A stretch of DNA of 64,000 nt from Pseudooceanicola antarcticus (GTDB lineage Bacteria > Pseudomonadota > Alphaproteobacteria > Rhodobacterales > Rhodobacteraceae), in the NCBI RefSeq assembly GCF_900215355.1, contig NZ_OBEA01000001.1, positions 558,001 to 622,000 of the forward strand, given 5' to 3'. The notes under the pieces were generated by a model. It was not told the DNA's origin. It searched no databases and was given only the letters and a program-made list of their open reading frames with translations. Positions 7,760-15,854 of the stretch are shown in pieces. The first letter of the stretch is position 1. Each line of letters starts with the position of its first letter. The translations under genes were made by a program, and so were the position numbers.

Positions 7760-8704
7760 TCAGGCCAGCGCCTGCACCGAGTCGCAGCGGCGCTTCCAGA
7801 AGAAATCGGTCTTCGGGTCGCCCTCGCCATAGCGGGCCAGGGCGGCGTCCACCGTGGCGCGGCCTGCGGCGGCATTGCCTGCCTTGATCTGCAGCCGGGC
7901 GCGGACCAGCTCGACATAGCGGGTGTCGGCATCGTTCTGGCGCAGCAGCGACATCAGCCGGTTCACCCGGTTCATCGCCTCGTCATCCGGCAGATCCTCG
8001 AAGCGCCCGGCCTCGCGCAGGGCTTCGGGAGGGATGGGTCGAACGAGGCGCAGCAGGATGGAATCATCGGCGCGCGGCTCGACCAGCTCGAAGTAGCCCG
8101 AGAGGAAGCCAAGGGAGGTGTGAATCCACGGGTTGTCGGGATTGTGGAAATCCTGGTTCACCAGCAGCCCGGTGCCGACCGACAGCGCGGGCAGGAAGCG
8201 GGTCAGGGTGATCCGGTTCAGATCCGGCGTCTTGGCGATATCGACGAAGAGCAGGTCGATCTCTCCACCACCCCAGCTGGCCTCCATCAGGTCGCCGCGA
8301 TGTACCTCGATCGCATCGGCGACTTCGGCGGTCTGGGCATCGAAGAGGTACTGGAAGTTCTGCCCCTCCTGGAAATCGGGATCGACACGGCTGCGGATGA
8401 ACTCGGCCATGTTGCCGAACTTGGCCTCGAAGATATCGAAGCAATGCAGCTTCGCCTTGCCGTCCCACAGCGGATTGTCCTTCAGCCCCGCCCCGGTCAG
8501 CGAGGCCGAACCGCCCAGGAAGGAGCCCAGCTCGACCATGGGGCGCGCGCCCGAGGCCCAGTCGCGCGCCAGGTAGTAGAGCATCGCCCCCTCGCGCGCG
8601 CCAAGCTGGGCATGGCCCAGCTTCTTCATCGGCCAGGCGACGCGCTGATCTTCGCGCCAGGTCATCGGGGGAGTGGTCATCTGAACATCGTCAATCGTCT
8701 GCAT
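7760..8704 (-). CDS. Class I SAM-dependent methyltransferase (Methyltransf_24-like)
   Basis: The 314-residue protein has a Rossmann methyltransferase core. ARPMVELGSFLGGSA (about 53-67) is motif I. KLHCFDIFE is the acidic end of strand 2, and EIDLLFVDIAKTP is motif II/III. NQDFHNPD lies after strand 5. The last 90 residues are alpha-helical and TPR-like. Related proteins are annotated as methyltransferases in glycan or secondary-metabolite loci. No partner gene is adjacent: pirin is downstream and nasT diverges upstream. Substrate unknown. Confidence 0.7.
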   Translation of the reverse strand: MQTIDDVQMTTPPMTWREDQRVAWPMKKLGHAQLGAREGAMLYYLARDWASGARPMVELGSFLGGSASLTGAGLKDNPLWDGKAKLHCFDIFEAKFGNMAEFIRSRVDPDFQEGQNFQYLFDAQTAEVADAIEVHRGDLMEASWGGGEIDLLFVDIAKTPDLNRITLTRFLPALSVGTGLLVNQDFHNPDNPWIHTSLGFLSGYFELVEPRADDSILLRLVRPIPPEALREAGRFEDLPDDEAMNRVNRLMSLLRQNDADTRYVELVRARLQIKAGNAAAGRATVDAALARYGEGDPKTDFFWKRRCDSVQALA

Positions 8705-8956
8705 CGGGGAACCCTTTCACACGCTAACCGCCCCTTCAGGGCGTGCGGAAAGGCTAGGACAAAGGCCCCTGCACACAACGTCCCCAAATCGTCGCATCAA
8801 AATTAATCAACCATTAAGTGTTTGCCCGCCCCGCCGCCTCGGGCTGCCGGCTGCGCCGCATTTTTCAGCGCGTCTTCGGGCACGGCCTGCGACCCTCGCC
8901 GCGCTGCCACATGCTTTCTGTTTACAAAGGATGCGCTCTGGCCCCATGTCGGGGGC

Positions 8957-9541
8957 ATGACGGACAAGCTTTCTATCATCGTCGTCGAGCCGGACCGCGA
9001 CCGCGCCATGCTGATCGTGGATAGCCTGGCCGAGGCCGGCGATTACGACATCCACGTGATCTCGGAGGTCACCGGCCTGGCCCGCCGGGTGAAGGCCCAT
9101 AACCCCGACATGGTGCTGGTGGATATCGCCAACCCCTCGCGCGACATGCTGGAAGAGCTGACGCTGGCCTCTGGCCCGCTGGAGCGTCCGGTGGCCATGT
9201 TCGTGGACCAGAGCGACGACGGGCTGACCCGTGCCGCGATCGAGGCCGGGGTCTCGGCCTATGTGGTTGCCGGTCTGAAGTCCGAGCGGGTGAAGCCGGT
9301 GATGGATGCCGCCGTGGCGCGTTTCAACATGTTCCAGCGCATGCGCACCGAGCTTGCGACCACCAAGCGGGCCCTGGAAGAGCGCAAGGTGATCGACCGC
9401 GCCAAGGGTCTGCTGATGAAGGCCCGCGGGCTGGGCGAGGACGAGGCCTATGCCCTGCTGCGCAAGGCCGCGATGGATCAGAACCGCCGGGTGGCCGATG
9501 TGGCCCAGGCGCTGGTGACCACGGCGGGGCTTCTGGGATGA
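8957..9541 (+). CDS. nasT: NasT: ANTAR-domain response regulator of nitrate/nitrite assimilation
   Basis: The 194-residue protein has a receiver-like N-terminal domain (1-122, D56 in LVDIANPSRD) followed by an ANTAR RNA-binding domain (about 130-192; RALEERKVIDRAKGLLMKAR, then YALLRKAAMDQNRRVADVA). NasT binds nitrate-operon leader RNA and prevents termination. I start at 8957, preceded by GTCGGGGG, where the sequence begins MTDKLSIIVVEPDRDRA; a longer in-frame extension is not conserved-looking. It overlaps nasS by four bases (ATGA). The RNA target is probably the leader at 10833-10939, and nasS downstream encodes its inhibitor and sensor. Confidence 0.93.
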   Translation: MTDKLSIIVVEPDRDRAMLIVDSLAEAGDYDIHVISEVTGLARRVKAHNPDMVLVDIANPSRDMLEELTLASGPLERPVAMFVDQSDDGLTRAAIEAGVSAYVVAGLKSERVKPVMDAAVARFNMFQRMRTELATTKRALEERKVIDRAKGLLMKARGLGEDEAYALLRKAAMDQNRRVADVAQALVTTAGLLG

Positions 9542-10722
9542 AGGCCGTTTCGCTGAACGTGGGGTTCATTCCCCTGGTCGATGCCGCGCCGCTGATCGCC
9601 GCGCAGGAGATGGGCTTTGCCGCCGAAGAAGGCATCGCGCTGGAGCTGGTGAAGGCGCCCTCCTGGTCCAGCTTGCGCGACATGCTGGTCTTCGGCCGGG
9701 TCGAGGCGGCGCATATGCTGTCGCCGGTGCCCGTGGCCTCGGCGCTTGGCCTCGGCGGCACCGGCGCGGCGCTGTCGGCGGCCTCGGTCCTGTCGGTCAA
9801 CGGCAATGTCATCGGGGTCTCGAACGCGCTGGCCGAGCGGCTGCGCGAGGTGGGGCACGACTTCGCCTTCAACGACGCCCGCGCCTCGGGCGAGGCGCTG
9901 ATCAAGGCCAAACCCGCCGATGCGCCGCTGCGGATCGGGGTGCCCTTCCCCTTCTCGATGCATGCCGAGCTTCTTTACTACTGGCTGTCCGCCCTCGGCC
10001 TGCCGGCGCCGCAGAGTGTTTCCATCCGCACCGTGCCGCCGCCGCTGATGGCCGATGCCATGGCCGCCGGAGAGATCGACGCCTTCTGCGTGGGCGAGCC
10101 CTGGGGCAGCATCACCGTCGAGAACGGCGCCGGAGAGCTGCTGCTGCCCGGCAAGGCGATCTGGAATTTCGCACCCGAGAAGGTGCTGGCCGTGCGCACC
10201 GACTGGGCCGAGCGCGAAGAGGCCCTGCTGGGCCGCCTGATCCGCGCCTGCTGGCGTGCCGGACGCTGGCTGGCCGAGCCCGACTCGCGCGGGCTGGCCG
10301 CCGAGCTGCTGTCGCGGCCCGAATACCTGAACCTGCCGGTCGAGGTGCTTGAGCGCTCTCTTTCGGGGCGGATGGTGATCAACGGGCGCGGAGACACGCG
10401 CGAGACCTTCGGTTTCGTCGGCTTCCACAAGGGCTGTGCCACCTTCCCCTGGCGCAGCCAGGCGGAATGGATCGCGCATCAGCTGGCCGCCCGCACCGGG
10501 CTGGACCGTGACGCCGCCCTGCGCGCCGGGGCCAAGGCCTTCCGCAGCGACCTGCACCGCGCCGCCCTGGACGGCTCGGAGGCGGATCTGCCCGGCGCCT
10601 CGTCGAAGCTAGAGGGCGCGGTCCACGCCGAAACCTCCATCGCCTCGGCCCATGGGCAGCTCTCGCTGCTGCCTGATTCCTTCTTCGATGGCCGCGTATT
10701 TGATCCTTCGCGCGACAATTGA
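9538..10722 (+). CDS. nasS: NasS: nitrate/nitrite sensor that sequesters NasT
   Basis: A 394-residue protein of the NrtA/CmpA substrate-binding family that starts directly with the mature fold (MKAVSLNVGFIPLVDAAPL) and has no signal peptide. It should therefore be cytoplasmic. It shares its ligand-lobe blocks (HMLSPVPVA, AFCVGEPWG) with the periplasmic NrtA encoded next. In Paracoccus and Azotobacter such proteins hold NasT inactive until nitrate or nitrite binds. Translational overlap with nasT (ATGA) fits the stoichiometric complex. The C-terminal 40 residues are Ser/Ala-rich. The alternative, a nitrate binding protein of the transporter, is unlikely given the missing export signal. Confidence 0.92.
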   Translation: MKAVSLNVGFIPLVDAAPLIAAQEMGFAAEEGIALELVKAPSWSSLRDMLVFGRVEAAHMLSPVPVASALGLGGTGAALSAASVLSVNGNVIGVSNALAERLREVGHDFAFNDARASGEALIKAKPADAPLRIGVPFPFSMHAELLYYWLSALGLPAPQSVSIRTVPPPLMADAMAAGEIDAFCVGEPWGSITVENGAGELLLPGKAIWNFAPEKVLAVRTDWAEREEALLGRLIRACWRAGRWLAEPDSRGLAAELLSRPEYLNLPVEVLERSLSGRMVINGRGDTRETFGFVGFHKGCATFPWRSQAEWIAHQLAARTGLDRDAALRAGAKAFRSDLHRAALDGSEADLPGASSKLEGAVHAETSIASAHGQLSLLPDSFFDGRVFDPSRDN

Positions 10723-10832
10723 GCGAAAAACCGGCGAATTTTTCGGCATTTCTTGTCTGGCAGACGGAATCTTGCGCTGACCGAGACGAAATCTTTGTGC
10801 AAACGCAGCAATTCCGTCATTTATCTGAACTC

Positions 10833-10939
10833 AGGTAGGCAATGGCGCCCACCTAACGAATTTCTCCCACTGATTGGGTTCGACTGAGCAAAGCCGCTCG
10901 ACATCCGGATGACATCATCCGGTCTGTCAGAGTGGCTTT
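10833..10939 (+). promoter_or_regulatory. NasT-responsive leader: ANTAR hairpin followed by an intrinsic terminator
   Basis: Between nasS and nrtA. Hairpin 1 (10833-10854) has arms AGGT-A-GGC and GCC-C-ACCT around the six-base loop AATGGC, with A at loop position 1 and G at position 4 as ANTAR targets require. A second small stem follows (CCCA 10866-10869, TGGG 10875-10878; the unpaired stretch includes ACTGAT, which also has A1/G4). A 50-base hairpin comes next (AAAGCCGCTC 10890-10899 with GAGTGGCTTT 10930-10939, and an inner CCGGATG/CATCCGG stem). It ends in a T-run, like an intrinsic terminator 62 bases before nrtA. This is the expected antitermination layout: without NasT binding, transcription stops here. 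Confidence 0.8.
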
Positions 10940-11001
10940 TCGTGTTCGCCCAGGAGATTTCAGACACCCCTGGGCCAGAAACAAAGACGGGGTAGTAAAT
11001 C

Positions 11002-12369
11002 ATGAAGCGTATTCTTCTCTCTCTGGCCGCCACGACCGCCATGGTCGCGCCTGCCTCCGCCGAGATGCTCGACCTGGAAAAGGACGTGCTGACCTTCGGT
11101 TTCATCAAGCTGACCGACATGGCGCCGCTGGCCGTGGCCTACGAGCAGGGCTTCTTCGACGACGAGGGCCTCTTCGTCACGCTGGAAGCCCAGGCCAACT
11201 GGAAGGTGCTGCTGGACGGCGTGATCTCGGGCACCCTGGACGGCGCCCACATGCTGGCCGGCCAGCCCCTGGCCGCCACCATCGGCTATGGCACCGAGGC
11301 GCATATCATCACCCCCTTCTCGATGGACCTGAACGGCAACGGCATCACCGTTTCCAATGATGTCTGGGAGATGATGAAGCCCAACCTCGAGACCGACGCC
11401 GACGGCAAGGTCGCGCATCCGATCTCTGCCTCTCACTTGAAGCCGGTGATCGAGAAGTACAATTCCGAGGGCAAGCCCTTCAACATGGGCATGGTCTTCC
11501 CCGTTTCGACCCACAACTACGAGCTGCGCTACTGGCTGGCCGCCGGTGGCATCGAGCCCGGCTATTACTCGCCCGAAAACGTCACCGGCCAGATCGGTGC
11601 CGAGGCCTTCCTGTCGGTCACCCCGCCGCCGCAGATGCCCGCCACGCTGGAAGCCGGCACCATCTCTGGCTACTGCGTCGGTGAGCCCTGGAACCAGCAG
11701 GCGGTCTTCAAGGGCATCGGCGTGCCGGTGATCACCGATTACGAGCTGTGGAAGAACAACCCGGAGAAGGTCTTCGGCATCAACGCCGAGTTCGCCGAGC
11801 AGTACCCGAACACCACCCTGGCCGTGACCAAGGCCCTGATCCGCGCCGCTCAGTGGCTGGACGAGAACGACAATGCCAACCGTCCCGAGGCGGTCGAGAT
11901 CCTCTCGCGTCCCGAATACGTCGGTGCCGACTACGAGGTCATCGCCAATTCGATGACCGGCACCTTCGAGTACGAGAAGGGCGACAAGCGCGAGGTCCCC
12001 GACTTCAACGTCTTCTTCCGCTACAACGCCACCTATCCCTTCTACTCGGACGCGGTCTGGTACCTGACCCAGATGCGTCGCTGGGGCCAGATCCCCGAGG
12101 CCAAGCCGGACAGCTGGTACGACGAGGTCGCCAAGTCCGTCTACAAGCCCGAGATCTACCTGGAGGCCGCCCGCCTGCTGGTCGAGGAAGGTCTGGCCAA
12201 CGAGGCCGATTTCCCCTGGGACAGCGACGGCTACAAGGCGCCGACCCCCGCCTCCGACGTGATCGACGGTATCGGCTACGACGGCCGCGCCCCGAACGCC
12301 TACCTGGAAAGCCTGCCGATCGGGCTGAAGGGGGAGCAAATCGTCGTAGGCAACGAAGTTCAGGGGTGA
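11002..12369 (+). CDS. nrtA: NrtA: periplasmic nitrate-binding protein
   Basis: A 455-residue exported binding protein. The signal peptide is [20 protein letters not shown]. The mature part matches the NrtA/CmpA family: [44 protein letters not shown] and [12 protein letters not shown]. It delivers nitrate (and possibly nitrite or cyanate) to the permease NrtB. It is the first gene after the leader terminator, so it and the following genes are probably under NasT control. A strong hairpin at 12380-12405 follows and probably protects the abundant nrtA segment of the mRNA. Its homolog NasS, encoded upstream, lacks the signal peptide. Confidence 0.95.
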   Translation: MKRILLSLAATTAMVAPASAEMLDLEKDVLTFGFIKLTDMAPLAVAYEQGFFDDEGLFVTLEAQANWKVLLDGVISGTLDGAHMLAGQPLAATIGYGTEAHIITPFSMDLNGNGITVSNDVWEMMKPNLETDADGKVAHPISASHLKPVIEKYNSEGKPFNMGMVFPVSTHNYELRYWLAAGGIEPGYYSPENVTGQIGAEAFLSVTPPPQMPATLEAGTISGYCVGEPWNQQAVFKGIGVPVITDYELWKNNPEKVFGINAEFAEQYPNTTLAVTKALIRAAQWLDENDNANRPEAVEILSRPEYVGADYEVIANSMTGTFEYEKGDKREVPDFNVFFRYNATYPFYSDAVWYLTQMRRWGQIPEAKPDSWYDEVAKSVYKPEIYLEAARLLVEEGLANEADFPWDSDGYKAPTPASDVIDGIGYDGRAPNAYLESLPIGLKGEQIVVGNEVQG

Positions 12370-12379
12370 TTGGCCGCAT

Positions 12380-12405
12380 CTGTCCCCCGAGACTTCGGGG
12401 GACAG
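12380..12405 (+). terminator. Intercistronic hairpin between nrtA and nrtB
   Basis: A perfect 11-bp stem, CTGTCCCCCGA with TCGGGGGACAG, around the loop GACT, 10 bases after the nrtA stop. No T-run follows. It is more likely a processing/stabilising element giving high NrtA relative to NrtB than a full terminator, since nrtB follows in the same direction with its own AAGGAG. Confidence 0.65.
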
Positions 12406-12606
12406 GCGCAAGGTCCGATGGACCTTTCGGGCCACTCACGGGCGTCCTGCCGGGGCCAGCGAAAATCACCCCCCGGCTTCGCCTGAATTCCCGAACTACC
12501 CAATGAAATGAAAGGCTTGGCGGGATCTTGTGCCCATGGGTGCCCGCCCGCCAGCCGCAAACCTCAAGAACGACGCGGGCCCTCCCGCAGATCAAGGAGA
12601 AGACGC

Positions 12607-13689
12607 ATGACCACTGTCGATCCCGATTTTGCGCGCAAAGAGGCCCGCGAGGCCCGTCGCGCCAAGCTTTTCACCCGCATCAATGCCGTCGACAAATGGC
12701 TGCAGGTGCTGGGCCTGGCCTGGATCACGCCGATCCTGAAGGCCGCCGCCGGCGACAACCCCAGGGCCCAAGCCAAGGATATCTGGCGTCTTCTGGGTGT
12801 GCCGCTGCTGGCCATCGCGGTCTTCCTGACCCTCTGGGGCACCCTGGCGCCGCGCGTGCAGACCTCTCTCGGCGCCGTTCCCGGCCCGGCGCAGGTCTGG
12901 ACCGAGGCCGTGCAGCTGCACGAAAGCGCCATCCAGACCGCCGCCGACCGCCGCGCCTTCCAGGAGCGCGTCGACGCCCGCAACCAGCGTTTCATCGACA
13001 ACGGCCAGCCGGAAAAGGTGAAAGAGATCCCCTACACCGGCGCGCCCAGCTACTACGCGCAGATCTGGACCTCGATCAAGACGGTGTTCTTCGGCTTCCT
13101 GATCGCCTCGGCCGTGGCCATCCCGCTGGGGATCGCCGCCGGTCTGTCGATCACCGCCAATGCGGCGCTGAACCCGATCATCCAGATCTTCAAGCCGGTC
13201 TCTCCGCTGGCCTGGCTGCCCATCGTCACCATGGTCGTCTCGGCGGTCTACACCACCAATGACGGGCTGTTTGCGAAGAGCTTCCTGGTCTCGGCGATCA
13301 CCGTGACGCTCTGCTCTCTCTGGCCCACCCTGATCAACACCGCGCTCGGAGTGGCCTCGATCGACAAGGACCTGATCAGCGTGTCCAAGGTGCTGAAGAT
13401 GGGCACCTGGTCAAAGATCACCAAGCTGGTGCTGCCCTCGGCCCTGCCGCTGATATTCACCGGCCTGCGCCTGAGCCTCGGTGTCGGCTGGATGGTCCTG
13501 ATCGCGGCGGAAATGCTGGCCCAGAACCCCGGCCTTGGCAAATTCGTCTGGGACGAGTTCCAGAACGGCAGCTCCAGCAGCCTCGCCAAGATCATGGTTG
13601 CGGTGCTGACCATCGGCATCATCGGCTTCCTGCTGGATCGCGTGATGTTTGCCCTGCAGTCCCTCTTCACCTTCTCGAACAACCGGTGA
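12607..13689 (+). CDS. nrtB: NrtB: nitrate ABC transporter permease
   Basis: A 360-residue permease. A hydrophilic N-terminus of about 60 residues precedes the first membrane segment (LLGVPLLAIAVFLTLWGTLAP). A periplasmic region of about 75 residues follows, then the BPD_transp_1 core from about residue 155, with the EAA loop near SVSKVLKMGTWSKITKLVLP. I choose the ATG at 12607 because AAGGAG lies eight bases upstream; an in-frame extension back to 12508 is unsupported. The 230-base gap to nrtA contains only the hairpin at 12380-12405 and no promoter that I can recognise. Overlaps the ATPase gene. Confidence 0.93.
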   Translation: MTTVDPDFARKEAREARRAKLFTRINAVDKWLQVLGLAWITPILKAAAGDNPRAQAKDIWRLLGVPLLAIAVFLTLWGTLAPRVQTSLGAVPGPAQVWTEAVQLHESAIQTAADRRAFQERVDARNQRFIDNGQPEKVKEIPYTGAPSYYAQIWTSIKTVFFGFLIASAVAIPLGIAAGLSITANAALNPIIQIFKPVSPLAWLPIVTMVVSAVYTTNDGLFAKSFLVSAITVTLCSLWPTLINTALGVASIDKDLISVSKVLKMGTWSKITKLVLPSALPLIFTGLRLSLGVGWMVLIAAEMLAQNPGLGKFVWDEFQNGSSSSLAKIMVAVLTIGIIGFLLDRVMFALQSLFTFSNNR

Positions 13690-15386
13690 GCGCCATGAGC
13701 ATCCTGGATCTCAAGAACGTCTCGAAAAGCTTCGGCGAGGGCCTGCATGCCACCCGCGTGCTCAAGGACATCGACCTGAGCGTCGCGGAAGGCGAGTTCC
13801 TGGTCCTGCTGGGCTTCTCCGGCACCGGCAAGACCACCCTGATCAACCTGCTGGCCGGGCTGGAGATGCCCACCAAGGGCGAGGTACTGTGCAAGGGCAA
13901 GCCCGTGACGGGCCCCGGGCCTGAGCGCGGCGTGATCTTCCAGAACTACTCGCTGATGCCCTGGCTGACGGTGCACGGCAACGTCATGCTGGCGGTGGAC
14001 ACGATCTTCCCCGGCCTGTCGAAGGCCGAGAAGACCGCCAAGGCCGACAAGTACATCCAGATGGTCGGCCTGTCCCATGCAACCAGCCGCCGCCCGGCAG
14101 AGCTTTCCGGCGGCATGCGTCAGCGGGTCAACGTGGCCCGTGCCCTGGCGATGAACCCCGAGGTTCTGCTGCTGGACGAGCCGCTTTCGGCGCTCGACGC
14201 CCTGACCCGCGCCAACCTCGGCGACGAGATCGAGGCGATCTGGAACGAGGAAAAGCAGACCTGCGTGCTGATCACCAATGACGTGGACGAAGCCATCCTG
14301 CTGGCCGACCGCATCATTGCCCTGAACCCCGACGGGACCCTGGGCGAGGAATTCATCGTGGACATGGCGCGGCCCCGCGACCGCTCTGCGATGAACAATG
14401 ACGAGACCTTCAAGGCCCTGCGCGCCCGCGTCACCACCTACCTGATGGATGTGGGTATCGAGGCCAAGGCCGAGGAAACCCGCACCCTTCCCAGCGTCGA
14501 GGCGATCCACAACCTGCCCAAGGCCGTCACCGAGGCGCAGAAGGGCATGATCGACGACCGCTTCCTCAGCTTCGACAACCTGCACAAGGTCTATCCGACG
14601 CCCAAGGGTCCGCTGACCGTGGTCGAGGACTTCAACCTGAAGCTGGACCGGGGCGAGTTCGTCTCTCTCATCGGCCACTCGGGTTGCGGCAAGTCCACCG
14701 TGCTGACCATGACCGCCGGTCTCAATGACATCTCGGAAGGGGTCATCAAGCTGGACGGCTACGAGGTGCGCGGTGCGGACCCCGAACGCGCGGTGGTCTT
14801 CCAGTCGCCCAACCTCTTCCCCTGGCTCTCGGCGCGCGAGAACTGCGCCATCGGCGTGGACAAGGTCTATCCCCGCGCCAGCCAGGCGGAAAAGCAGGAC
14901 GTGGTGGAATATTACCTCGAACGTGTGGGCCTGGCCGATGCCATGGACCGCCCGGCGCATTCCATGTCCAACGGCATGAAGCAACGCGTCGGCATCGCCC
15001 GCGCCTTCGCCCTTTCCCCCAAGCTGCTGCTGCTGGATGAGCCCTTCGGCATGCTCGACAGCCTCACCCGCTGGGAGCTGCAGGAGGTGCTGATGGAGGT
15101 CTGGTCGCGCACCAAGGTCACCGCCGTCTGCGTCACCCATGACGTCGACGAGGCGATCCTGCTGGCCGACCGGGTGGTCATGATGACCAACGGCCCCCGC
15201 GCCACCATCGGCAAGATCACCAATGTCGACCTGCCGCGCCCGCGCACCCGCAAGGCGCTGCTGGAGCACCCCGATTACTACCACTACCGCCAGGAAGTGC
15301 TCGATTTCCTCGAGGAGTACGAACACGGCGCAAAACCCAAGCCGAAGCCCGACGCGCGGGCCTCGGCGAAGATCGCGGCGGAGTAG
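13686..15386 (+). CDS. nrtC: NrtC/D-type nitrate transporter ATPase with two ABC domains in one chain
   Basis: A 566-residue protein with two complete nucleotide-binding domains. Domain 1 has Walker A GFSGTGKTT (43-51), signature LSGGMRQR and Walker B VLLLDEPLSALD. Domain 2 has Walker A GHSGCGKST (about 329-337) and Walker B LLLLDEPFGMLD, but its signature reads MSNGMKQR, so the middle Gly of SGG is Asn. Cyanobacteria use separate NrtC and NrtD; here both sites are on one polypeptide, and no regulatory binding-protein domain is attached. The start could be GTG 13686 (GTGA overlap with nrtB) or ATG 13695, three codons later. Confidence 0.92.
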   Translation: MSAMSILDLKNVSKSFGEGLHATRVLKDIDLSVAEGEFLVLLGFSGTGKTTLINLLAGLEMPTKGEVLCKGKPVTGPGPERGVIFQNYSLMPWLTVHGNVMLAVDTIFPGLSKAEKTAKADKYIQMVGLSHATSRRPAELSGGMRQRVNVARALAMNPEVLLLDEPLSALDALTRANLGDEIEAIWNEEKQTCVLITNDVDEAILLADRIIALNPDGTLGEEFIVDMARPRDRSAMNNDETFKALRARVTTYLMDVGIEAKAEETRTLPSVEAIHNLPKAVTEAQKGMIDDRFLSFDNLHKVYPTPKGPLTVVEDFNLKLDRGEFVSLIGHSGCGKSTVLTMTAGLNDISEGVIKLDGYEVRGADPERAVVFQSPNLFPWLSARENCAIGVDKVYPRASQAEKQDVVEYYLERVGLADAMDRPAHSMSNGMKQRVGIARAFALSPKLLLLDEPFGMLDSLTRWELQEVLMEVWSRTKVTAVCVTHDVDEAILLADRVVMMTNGPRATIGKITNVDLPRPRTRKALLEHPDYYHYRQEVLDFLEEYEHGAKPKPKPDARASAKIAAE

Positions 15387-15391
15387 CGGCC

Positions 15392-15832
15392 ATGGACACC
15401 AGCGACATCGCCCTGGTCCAGGGCAGCTTCGCCAAGGTCTGGCCGATCAAGGGCAAGGCGGCAGAGCTCTTCTACGCCGATCTCTTCGAGACCGCGCCCG
15501 AGGTGAAACCTCTCTTCGCCCGCGCCGACATGCAGAAGCAGGGCGACAAGCTGATGCAGATGCTGAGCGCAGTGGTGAAGGGGCTGAACGACATCCCCGC
15601 GCTGCTGCCGGTGGCGGCCGACCTGGCCCTGCGCCACAGCGCCTACGGAGTGCAGCCGGCCCATTACGACGCCGTCGGCGCCTCGCTGCTGCGGACCCTG
15701 GAAACCGGCCTGGGCGAGGCTTTCACGCCCGAGGTGAAGACGGCCTGGACCAAGGCCTACACGACCCTCTCGGGCGCCATGATCGACGCCGCCTACCCGA
15801 CCGAACCCCCTGCCTCGGCAGGGACAAGCTGA
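15392..15832 (+). CDS. Single-domain bacterial haemoglobin
   Basis: A 146-residue globin resembling the N-terminal domain of flavohaemoglobin, without the FAD/NAD reductase part. The proximal His is H82 in ALRHSAYGVQPAHY. ADMQKQGDKLMQML covers the E-helix region. It lies five bases after the nrtC stop and 22 before nirB, clearly within the nas operon. A globin in a nitrite-reducing operon suggests handling of nitric oxide formed by nitrite chemistry, or delivery of electrons or ligands to the reductases. The exact role is inference. NirB or another flavoprotein would have to reduce it, as no reductase domain is attached. Confidence 0.85.
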   Translation: MDTSDIALVQGSFAKVWPIKGKAAELFYADLFETAPEVKPLFARADMQKQGDKLMQMLSAVVKGLNDIPALLPVAADLALRHSAYGVQPAHYDAVGASLLRTLETGLGEAFTPEVKTAWTKAYTTLSGAMIDAAYPTEPPASAGTS

Positions 15833-15854
15833 CCCCGATCCGAAGGAGGATCCA

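Noticed and set aside
9538-10722. NasS read as a periplasmic nitrate-binding protein
   Set aside because: No signal peptide precedes the mature fold, and the gene overlaps nasT rather than the transporter genes.
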